This document shows, piece by piece, positions 1 to 5,492 of a stretch of 8,056 nt of DNA. The translations under genes and the position numbers were made by a program. This DNA comes from Desulfobacteraceae bacterium (GTDB taxonomy: Bacteria > Desulfobacterota > Desulfobacteria > Desulfobacterales > SURF-7): positions 1-8,056 of the forward strand of contig JAUXBD010000042.1 in assembly GCA_030619585.1 (NCBI GenBank), in the 5' to 3' direction. A model generated the notes under the pieces. That model ran no database searches. It was given only the letters and a program-made list of their open reading frames with translations, and was not told where the DNA came from. Numbering within the stretch: the stretch's first letter is position 1; every line of letters starts with the position of its first letter.

Positions 1-270
1 GGCCAGAAATATCCGCCTTTTGACATCACTGTTCCTGCAGATTTTTCAACAGCAGCATCCCCCTTCCTATATGATCCCGAGATATATAATATCGCAATCC
101 AATGTGCGGGCAGCGACAAGATTCTTCTGGGGACCGACTTTCCCCTCTTAAAACCGGCAAGATACTTCAAGGAGCTTGAGCAGGCCGGACTTACCCAAAT
201 AGATATTGGTAAAATTTGCGGTGAAAATGCGGCAGCGTTGCTCAATGAAACGGAAAAGACAACAGGATAG
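1..270 (+). CDS. Amidohydrolase (TIM-barrel, amidohydrolase-2 type), C-terminal part
   Basis: The frame is open from the first base and ends at TAG 268-270, giving 89 residues of a protein whose start lies outside the window. The piece reads like the end of an amidohydrolase-2 family metal-dependent hydrolase. It has ILLGTDFPLL (residues 41-50), where the Asp (about residue 46) matches the family's late metal-binding or catalytic aspartate. It then has a helix with RYFKELEQAGL and the closing pattern KICGENAAALL, which in the family packs against the barrel as 'I..I.GENAA.LL'. The substrate cannot be read from this tail; family members include decarboxylases, hydrolases and TatD-like or uronate-related enzymes. 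No U-tract terminator follows directly. It lies before the promoter at 482-511 and so probably belongs to a different transcription unit from the glucan genes. Confidence 0.8.
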   Translation, partial: GQKYPPFDITVPADFSTAASPFLYDPEIYNIAIQCAGSDKILLGTDFPLLKPARYFKELEQAGLTQIDIGKICGENAAALLNETEKTTG

Positions 271-344
271 TGGCGCAATTTTTGAAGAGCCATGAAACAT
301 GGGAGTTGGACTTGTCTTTTGCACAGGTAAAAAGTTTTAGCAAC

Positions 345-405
345 AATAAGGGGTTTTATCAGAAAAGAGAGACTGGAAAAAAACAGTAAAAAAAAAGCCC
401 TTATT
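345..405. repeat. Imperfect inverted repeat downstream of the amidohydrolase gene
   Basis: AATAAGGG (345-352) pairs with CCCTTATT (398-405). After one G/G mismatch the pairing continues as TTTT (354-357) with AAAA (393-396). The loop is about 35 nt and no T-run follows 405, so this is not a standard intrinsic terminator. It could be a weak or processed 3' end for the amidohydrolase transcript, or chance pairing in AT-rich DNA. Confidence 0.3.
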
Positions 406-462
406 ACAGAAGCGATACTTGTATTGACCACCATGGACCGATAGTTTTTGATTGTTTTGAAA

Positions 463-475
463 AATATGTCATATT
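463..475. promoter_or_regulatory. 13-bp perfect palindrome just upstream of the -35 box
   Basis: AATATG-T-CATATT is a perfect 6+1+6 palindrome ending 6 bp before the TTGACT element at 482. The position would suit an activator or repressor dimer site. In AT-rich DNA a palindrome of this size can arise by chance, and I cannot assign it to a known regulator. Confidence 0.3.
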
Positions 476-481
476 GTATAC

Positions 482-511
482 TTGACTAATTAAAAAAAAA
501 TGATGTATAAA
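482..511 (+). promoter_or_regulatory. Sigma70-type promoter candidate for the glucan operon
   Basis: TTGACT (482-487) matches five of six bases of the -35 consensus. TATAAA (506-511) matches five of six bases of the -10 consensus. The spacer is 18 bp and includes nine consecutive A (492-500). The predicted start would be near 517-519, about 240 nt before the GTG at 761. It is the best promoter I can see upstream of the plus-strand genes. A loss of one A from the run would give the optimal 17-bp spacer. Confidence 0.6.
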
Positions 512-552
512 AGAGAAACTTTTCCCGAATCTGAAAACCTGACGTTACTATC

Positions 553-568
553 ATAAGTGTTCACTTAT
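553..568. promoter_or_regulatory. 16-bp palindrome in the early leader, possible operator
   Basis: ATAAGTG-TT-CACTTAT is a perfect 7+2+7 inverted repeat starting about 35 bp after the predicted transcription start. A 2-nt loop is too tight for a good RNA hairpin, so DNA binding by a dimeric repressor is the more natural reading. No regulator gene is in the window, and the family cannot be named from the site alone. Confidence 0.4.
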
Positions 569-614
569 TCATCTTGTTTGCTATTTATGGTCTCAGACAC
601 CAACTTTTGTTGTT

Positions 615-658
615 AAAAAACCGGCAAACCGCTTTATAACCCTTAAACGGTTTACCGG
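615..658. other. Leader hairpin 1; terminator-like on the minus strand
   Basis: CCGGCAAACCG (621-631) pairs with CGGTTTACCGG (648-658), an 11-bp stem with one C/A mismatch and a 16-nt loop. On the plus strand it is not followed by a T-run. On the minus strand it is followed by TTTTTT (complement of 615-620), so it has intrinsic-terminator geometry for leftward transcripts, although no minus-strand gene lies close by. In the plus-strand leader it could instead form part of a folded regulatory RNA. Its loop and 3' neighbour allow other pairings: TTAAAC 643-648 with GTTTAA 662-667, and TAACCC 637-642 with GGGTTA 675-680. Confidence 0.4.
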
Positions 659-661
659 CCA

Positions 662-683
662 GTTTAACGGGCAGGGGTTAAAC
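662..683 (+). other. Leader hairpin 2
   Basis: GTTTAAC (662-668) pairs perfectly with GTTAAAC (677-683) around an 8-nt loop, GGGCAGGG. It sits 3 nt after hairpin 1, and either arm can instead pair with bases in or beside hairpin 1, so the two may be mutually exclusive folds. The stem is AT-rich and only weakly stable by itself. Confidence 0.3.
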
Positions 684-720
684 GAATATCAACAAGAGCA
701 ACTTACAAAATACCTCAAAC

Positions 721-755
721 CCTCCTTTGGGCTTTGCCCAACTGCAAGAAGGAGG
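721..755 (+). promoter_or_regulatory. Hairpin sequestering the Shine-Dalgarno sequence of the first gene
   Basis: The strong SD sequence AAGGAGG (749-755) lies 5 nt before GTG 761. It is perfectly complementary to CCTCCTT (721-727). Between the two arms, stacked directly on the 5' arm, is a second perfect stem, TGGGC-TTT-GCCCA (728-740), leaving only an 8-nt bulge (741-748). The mRNA can therefore form a 7-bp plus 5-bp nested stem that buries the ribosome-binding site. This would suit translational control by temperature, a trans-acting RNA, a protein, or melting by the ribosome. The pairing is seen directly; a regulatory role is inferred. Confidence 0.5.
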
Positions 756-760
756 TGGTT

Positions 761-1082
761 GTGAGAGTTGCACTGCTTTCATGGGAAACGCTACATTCAA
801 TTTCGGTTGGTGGTGTTGGAGCGCATGTTACGGAACTGGCAGCGGCGCTTGAACGAAAAGGCAATGAAGTTCATGATTATGTGGATGTACGAAGTTCCCG
901 ACTGGAAAGTATCCATAGTTTACAATGCGGTAAACTTTCACCAATGGGATGGCTGGACAGATCCGGGTGTAGTAAGAAGAAAGTATAGTATAGGCCCAAT
1001 GGATCCCGTGGTTCTTTTTGCAGGACGCATGGTTTATCAAAAAGGGCCAGGTGGATGGGGCGAAACGGTAGAACCGACATAA
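761..1082 (+). pseudogene. Remnant of a glycogen-synthase-like glycosyltransferase (GT-B fold)
   Basis: Starting at GTG 761 behind a strong SD, the first 38 residues are a textbook N-terminus of a GT4/GT5-type nucleotide-sugar glucosyltransferase: VRVALLSWETLHS, then SVGGVGAHV (residues 15-23), the glycine loop, then TELAAALERKGNEVH. The frame then becomes meaningless and stops at 986-988. From about 873 a different frame carries a second family segment, MWMYEVPDWKV, VYNAVNFHQWDG, GIGP-like SIGPMDP and VVLFAGRMVYQKGP, ending near 1049. The last of these is the start of the C-terminal Rossmann domain with its 'GR...QKG' donor-site motif. About ten more residues of uncertain origin run to TAA 1080-1082. 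An intact enzyme has roughly 400 residues or more, so about 150 or more residues are missing at 873-879 and most of the C-terminal domain is missing after 1049. The intact enzyme would have elongated alpha-glucan or made a related glucoside. As it stands the gene cannot give an active protein. Confidence 0.8.
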
Positions 1083-1119
1083 CAAATGAAACCAATAGAC
1101 CAACCAAAGGAGGTGGAAA

Positions 1120-1182
1120 GTGGCTGAAGTTTATCATGCACTGGGCCTCAACATGCACCAACCCCTTAAACTATGGTGGTAA
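1120..1182 (+). pseudogene. N-terminal remnant of a GH57-type glucanase/amylase
   Basis: A strong SD, AAAGGAGG (1106-1113), sits 6 nt before GTG 1120. The frame reads VAEVYHALGLNMHQPL, the characteristic start of glycoside hydrolase family 57 proteins: the first beta strand followed by the 'HQP' motif near the active site. After 16 residues it runs into KLWW and stops at TAA 1180-1182. GH57 enzymes (alpha-amylase, amylopullulanase, 4-alpha-glucanotransferase, branching enzyme) have about 400 to 700 residues, so essentially all of the gene has been lost after about 1167. Whether the last few codons are the native 3' end or chance sequence cannot be told. Its intact start signals and its place between the GT remnant and GWD suggest one former operon. 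A functional 20-residue leader peptide coupling to GWD translation is a less likely alternative. Confidence 0.65.
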
Positions 1183-1186
1183 AATA

Positions 1187-4100
1187 ATGCCTGAAAAGAT
1201 CATTATCAAGCGTGGCATCGAAGTTAGCATAGAAAAACATTCCACAGGAAAGGGCACTAAACTATCTTTGATAATGGAAAAACATGAACGCCAGAAGTGT
1301 GTGTTGCACTGGGGCGTTTGTCACCATATTCAGAAAACCTGGCAAATACCACCAAGGTCCCTATGGCCTAAAGGCAGCATAGAATTCAACAAAAACGCTG
1401 TTCAGACGCCATTTGTAAATCAAAACGGCTTTTCCCAGATCACTCTTAACCTTGCGCAGGCACCTGATTTTGAGTTAATCTCTTTTGCACTTTTTTTCCC
1501 GGAAGAAGATAGCTGGGATAATAACCAGGGACAAAACTATCAGATCAAGGTTCCAAAAGAAACCAAGGATCCTGTGCGCCTTCTTAAAAAAGCCCTTAAA
1601 CAGGAGATGATAATTTATGAGCACGTGCATCATCTTGAGGACCACTACCTTTTGGCAGTGGCTGTAGCAAAAAACGATACCCAGTATGGCGTCACTCTGG
1701 TAACCGACCTTCCCGGTTCCTTGATTTTACACTGGGGTCTTATAAAGCGATTTTGTGTCAAATGGTCACTTCCCCCACCTTCTATCCGGCCGCAAGGAAC
1801 AACCGTGTTTCAAAACACGGCGGCTGAAACACCCTTCCACAGCCATAAGGGGCTAAGGAGAGTGCAGATCAATATAAACGATCGTGAGGCAGCCATAGGC
1901 ATCTCTTTTGTGCTGAAGCATATTGATACCGGACAATGGTTAAAGGAAAATTCAGGTAATTTCCATATCCCATTGATCTCTTCTCCTGAATATACAGCGG
2001 AAGTAGCCCCCAAAGTGGTCGACTTTGCCGATGAAATTATTGAAAAGGAGATGGGGTGCAATTCATGGACACTGATGCACCGTTTCAACCTCTGTCATGA
2101 CTTGTTGGACAAAGTCGAAAATAACGTGGATTTACTGGCGCTGATTTTTGTTTGGATGCGTTTTTCAGCTATCAGACAGCTGGACTGGCAACGAAATTAT
2201 AATACCCAACCAAGGGAGCTGAGCCACGCACAACATCGATTGACCAGCAAGCTTGCCGACCGCTATGTTAATAAGCCGGAGGAACGTCAGCTTATCCGAC
2301 TTATATTAACCACGATGGGCAGGGGAGGAGAGGGCCAGCGGGTCCGTGATGAAATTCTAAACATTATGCACCGGCACCACATAAAAGAGATATCAGGAAG
2401 ATTTATGGAGGAGTGGCACCAAAAACTCCACAATAACACCACGCCTGATGATGTGGTAATCTGTGAGGCATATCTGGCGTTCTTACGAGGAAACGGGGAT
2501 CTTGATCTTTTTTACAGGCACCTGCAAGAAGGTGGGGTGAACAGGAAGCGCCTTAAAAGCTATGATCGACCCATAAAGTCCCATCCGGATTTTATTGTGC
2601 ACCTTAAAGAAAAACTGATTCACGATTTTGAAAGATTTTTGGGCATACTCAAGGAAGTTCATCTGGGGACCGATCTTGGTGCGGCGATTCATGCGGCAAG
2701 GCCTTTGCTTGATCATGGGATGCATGAGCTCATGGACTTTATCTGGTGGCATAGAAATGATGGCCTTACAAAAATATGCACTTTGGTTGGTAAAATAACC
2801 AAAGCGCGAAAACAGCTAAAAAAGGAACTCGGGTCCCATCGGAGCGGAGTACGCGACCTGCTTTTTCTGGATCTGGCCTTAGAAGATTTCCTGCGAGTTG
2901 CGGTGGAAAGAAATCTACATCTGGCGTTAAGCAAGGACCAGTTGGTTGACTTGATAGCAATGATGCTTGAAAATCGATCCTTCACCGATGAGGACCAAGA
3001 GCTCATGCAATGCATGCGGCATTGGAAGACACTTAAGGACAAACCACGTTTTAGAAAAAAGTGGTCACTGCATGCCCATTCTGTACTGGATCGTCTCGGA
3101 CGTTTAATTGGCGGATTTGTGGACAGTTATTACCAGTTTTTTCAGCAAAAAGCCGAACTTTTAGGAAAAGCTTTTAGTTCCGACTCATGGACCATAAATA
3201 TTTTTACCGAAGAGGTGGTGCGGGGTCGGCCGGCATTTGTTCTGGTGATGCTGCTTCGTCATCTTACTCCCATATTACGACGAAAGGCCAACCTTGGCAA
3301 CTGGCAGGTGGTAAGCCAGGGGCAGGGGGCAGGACTGGTTGAGGTGACTTCAGAACTGAAATCAGTCCAGGGAAAAAAATATGATCAATCAACAGTTATC
3401 GTGACCGACAAGATTGCAGGAGACGAGGAGATTCCGCAAGGGATAACAGCCATAATAACCTCTGATACAACAGACATCGTATCTCATGTGGCTATTCGCG
3501 CGAGAAATGCCCATGTGTTGATCGCCACTTGTTATGATATAAAAACAGTTGATCAATTAAAGTTATTAAAAGGGCAAAATATTAAGCTCAATATAGATAA
3601 AACAGGCGATGTAGTAGTTGAAAAAGGAACCCGCGATACAGCGAGAACATTGCCGAGCTTAACACCTGTTCGCATCCCCACATATAGCGCAGGATTTACA
3701 TCTTATGCTGTAGGGGAAGAAGGTTTCAATGAAAAAAATGTCGGGGGTAAATCAAAAAATTTGGAAAGCGTTCGCTCAAAGCTGCCTGAATGGATTAAAG
3801 TACCCGGCTGTGCAGCGATACCCTTTGGTGTTTTCCAGAAGGTGCTTGAGCAAGAGAAGAACAATAAAATAGTAAAAAGTTACAAGGATATGACCGTAAA
3901 ATTGGAGAGCATTACAGATGATTCAAGAAAAGATATGCTTAAGGAGATACGCAAGACAGTTATGGCCCTTGAACCACCGGATGAACTGGAGTCGTCTTTT
4001 TATCATGTAATTGAAAAAGAGGGGATTTTACCTCCTGCAAACTGGGATAGTGCCTGGATGGGGATAAAAAGTGTCTGGAGTTCAAAGTGGAACGAAAGAG

Positions 4101-4660
4101 CGTTTTTAAGCCGCGTGGCAAAGGGTATTCCCCATGAGAACCTTGCCATGGCTGTACTCATCCAGGAGATTGTTGAAGCTGAGTATAGTTTTGTGATTCA
4201 TACCCATAATCCTCTTACCGGCGACAGGGATAAAATATATTCCGAGGTGGTTTTAGGCCTTGGGGAGACTCTCGTGGGAAACTATCCGGGAAGGGCCTTG
4301 AGCTTTTCTTTGAAGAAAGGCAAAAAAGGGGCTGATTTACTATCCTTTCCAAGCAAAAGCACCGGCCTGTTCGGAACCGGTCTGATCCTGCGTTCAGACT
4401 CAAACGGAGAGGACCTGGCCGGTTATGCCGGGGCCGGCCTTTACGACAGTGTCATGTTGACAAAGCCCGACAAGATCATCCTGGACTACTCGAAAGAGCC
4501 ACTCGTCTGGGATGAGCTGTTTCAAAAAGAGTTTCTGGCCACCATCGGCACTATTGCTATAACAGTTGAAGATATCATGGGGTCTGCTCAAGATATAGAG
4601 GGCGCATATACTAACGGGAGCTACTATGTAGTGCAGACACGCCCACAAATCGGAGGTTAA
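1187..4660 (+). CDS. gwd: Alpha-glucan, water dikinase (GWD; EC 2.7.9.4 type)
   Basis: This 1157-residue protein should transfer the beta-phosphate of ATP to glucosyl residues of alpha-glucan through a phosphohistidine. Two CBM45-like starch-binding modules come first (about 10-120 and 150-265). Each has a LHWG motif (W42, W183), a second Trp (W52, W193) and a late TPF. The GWD core follows, with MGRGGEGQRVRDEI (377-390) and WHQKLHNNTTPDDVV (from 410), almost the plant sequence. The phosphohistidine domain has SHVAIRARN with the likely catalytic His767. The ATP-binding domain has NVGGKSKNL (from 851), SSKWNERAF, GLGETLVGNYPGR, LRSDSNGEDLAGYAGAG (from 1068) and the closing QTRP (1150-1153). 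CBM45 rather than CBM20 argues for GWD over PWD. Plant GWD1 is longer (about 1400 residues), partly because of a transit peptide; no signal sequence is seen here, so it is probably cytoplasmic. I chose ATG 1187, with GGTGG 7 nt upstream. The same frame is open back to 989, but its earlier part (for example from ATG 1055) overlaps the GT and GH57 remnants in another frame and is not GWD-like. Confidence 0.93.
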   Translation: MPEKIIIKRGIEVSIEKHSTGKGTKLSLIMEKHERQKCVLHWGVCHHIQKTWQIPPRSLWPKGSIEFNKNAVQTPFVNQNGFSQITLNLAQAPDFELISFALFFPEEDSWDNNQGQNYQIKVPKETKDPVRLLKKALKQEMIIYEHVHHLEDHYLLAVAVAKNDTQYGVTLVTDLPGSLILHWGLIKRFCVKWSLPPPSIRPQGTTVFQNTAAETPFHSHKGLRRVQININDREAAIGISFVLKHIDTGQWLKENSGNFHIPLISSPEYTAEVAPKVVDFADEIIEKEMGCNSWTLMHRFNLCHDLLDKVENNVDLLALIFVWMRFSAIRQLDWQRNYNTQPRELSHAQHRLTSKLADRYVNKPEERQLIRLILTTMGRGGEGQRVRDEILNIMHRHHIKEISGRFMEEWHQKLHNNTTPDDVVICEAYLAFLRGNGDLDLFYRHLQEGGVNRKRLKSYDRPIKSHPDFIVHLKEKLIHDFERFLGILKEVHLGTDLGAAIHAARPLLDHGMHELMDFIWWHRNDGLTKICTLVGKITKARKQLKKELGSHRSGVRDLLFLDLALEDFLRVAVERNLHLALSKDQLVDLIAMMLENRSFTDEDQELMQCMRHWKTLKDKPRFRKKWSLHAHSVLDRLGRLIGGFVDSYYQFFQQKAELLGKAFSSDSWTINIFTEEVVRGRPAFVLVMLLRHLTPILRRKANLGNWQVVSQGQGAGLVEVTSELKSVQGKKYDQSTVIVTDKIAGDEEIPQGITAIITSDTTDIVSHVAIRARNAHVLIATCYDIKTVDQLKLLKGQNIKLNIDKTGDVVVEKGTRDTARTLPSLTPVRIPTYSAGFTSYAVGEEGFNEKNVGGKSKNLESVRSKLPEWIKVPGCAAIPFGVFQKVLEQEKNNKIVKSYKDMTVKLESITDDSRKDMLKEIRKTVMALEPPDELESSFYHVIEKEGILPPANWDSAWMGIKSVWSSKWNERAFLSRVAKGIPHENLAMAVLIQEIVEAEYSFVIHTHNPLTGDRDKIYSEVVLGLGETLVGNYPGRALSFSLKKGKKGADLLSFPSKSTGLFGTGLILRSDSNGEDLAGYAGAGLYDSVMLTKPDKIILDYSKEPLVWDELFQKEFLATIGTIAITVEDIMGSAQDIEGAYTNGSYYVVQTRPQIGG

Positions 4661-4661
4661 G

Positions 4662-5492
4662 GTGAAGGAAACCCGGTATATCCGAATCGGCAACCAGACA
4701 GCTCTTGCTGCTTCCAGTATTACAGAACCATTCAGATACGCCATAGTAAAAGGGTTTGATGCCTTTGAGTGGTTTCCTGACAAAAATGAGTCCGGCAAAG
4801 GGTGGACAGAAAGTAGTATAAAGAAAAAAGCGCGTGCCCTGATAAGAAAAATTGCCACTGATCATGATATAAATCTCTCGGTACATACTCCATGGCAGGT
4901 AAATCCACTTAAGCTCAAGGACCGGGAAGCTTTAATTAGAAATGTCGAGTTTGCCATAGATATTGGCGCAACACTTATCAACACACACTTCTTTTCCGAA
5001 AAAGGAGTTGATGCCTATGTTGAAGCTGTTACCCCTTTGATACAACTACTGTCCAAAGAGAGTATCAAGCTCTCTATTGAAAACACACCAACAACCGGTC
5101 CCGAAGTTTTTAATAAGCTGTTTGAAAGGCTTAGTATGGATGGTGCCGGGGATGCAGAGCTCGTTGGAATGTGCCTTGATCTGGGTCACGCCAATTTATA
5201 CCCGGAAACCCTGAACAACTATCTCAGGTTCACAGACCTTCTTGATGGGAACATCCCGATCATTCATGTTCATATCCATGAAAACCACGGCGATCACGAT
5301 AGTCATCTCCCCCTTTTTACAGGGCCTGCCGGCAAAGATCCTTCCGGTATTGGCGGGTTTCTTGATCGACTCAGTAATCGCTGTTTCTCCGGAGCAATCA
5401 TTCTTGAGCAATGGCCACACTCTCCGAGCCTGCTGGATGCAGCGCGAAACAGACTTACAGAGATGATATTGAATCGCTTCACTCTTTTGTGA
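4662..5492 (+). CDS. Xylose-isomerase-like TIM-barrel protein (sugar isomerase/epimerase or endonuclease-IV superfamily)
   Basis: GTG 4662 follows the GWD stop codon by one base, and its SD GGAGG (4652-4656) lies inside the last GWD codons, so the two genes are probably translationally coupled. The 276-residue protein belongs to the AP-endonuclease-2/xylose-isomerase-like barrel family. A full set of metal ligands is visible in the endonuclease IV order: H75 (VHTPW), H109 (NTHF), E140 (SIENT), D173 and H176 (DLGHAN), a His of the VHIHENHGD stretch (probably H206), D213 and H215 (DSH) and E249 (LEQWP). This predicts a multi-metal catalytic barrel. Family members include sugar isomerases and epimerases, inosose dehydratases and AP endonucleases. 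The operon context favours a sugar or sugar-phosphate substrate, but the substrate is not readable. No signal peptide is present. Its end overlaps the convergent GH13 gene by 14 bp. Confidence 0.85.
   Translation: MKETRYIRIGNQTALAASSITEPFRYAIVKGFDAFEWFPDKNESGKGWTESSIKKKARALIRKIATDHDINLSVHTPWQVNPLKLKDREALIRNVEFAIDIGATLINTHFFSEKGVDAYVEAVTPLIQLLSKESIKLSIENTPTTGPEVFNKLFERLSMDGAGDAELVGMCLDLGHANLYPETLNNYLRFTDLLDGNIPIIHVHIHENHGDHDSHLPLFTGPAGKDPSGIGGFLDRLSNRCFSGAIILEQWPHSPSLLDAARNRLTEMILNRFTLL

Larger units (their letters stand above)
271..760. other. Intergenic region and putative long leader of the glucan operon
   Basis: I see no convincing gene in these 490 bp. The only plus-strand frame worth naming is a 39-codon GTG frame from 270 to 389, whose AGGA sits only 2 nt from the start and whose peptide resembles nothing I know. 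The stretch is AT-rich, with two runs of nine A (388-396 and 492-500). It holds an imperfect inverted repeat after the amidohydrolase (345-405), a promoter-like pair (482-511), palindromes at 463-475 and 553-568, leader hairpins at 621-658 and 662-683, and the SD-masking hairpin at 721-755. If transcription starts near 518, the leader before the first coding remnant is about 240 nt, long enough for leader-based control. I do not recognise any known riboswitch family. Confidence 0.6.

Noticed and set aside
270..389. A 39-codon GTG frame overlapping the amidohydrolase stop codon (TAGTG)
   Set aside because: The only SD-like AGGA lies 2 nt before the GTG, which is too close. The peptide has no recognisable features, and the region is followed by low-complexity A-rich DNA.
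615..658. Hairpin plus T6 as a working minus-strand terminator
   Set aside because: The geometry fits, but no minus-strand gene lies to its right within several kilobases, so I list it only as a leader hairpin with that property.
1120..1182. A regulatory leader peptide for GWD instead of a gene remnant
   Set aside because: The first 16 residues match the GH57 N-terminus too well (VYHALGLNMHQP), and the preceding gene shows the same kind of interior loss.
4400..4858. A 152-residue minus-strand open frame across the GWD/TIM-barrel junction
   Set aside because: It lies opposite two strongly conserved plus-strand proteins, has no recognisable domain, and its composition is that of an antisense shadow.
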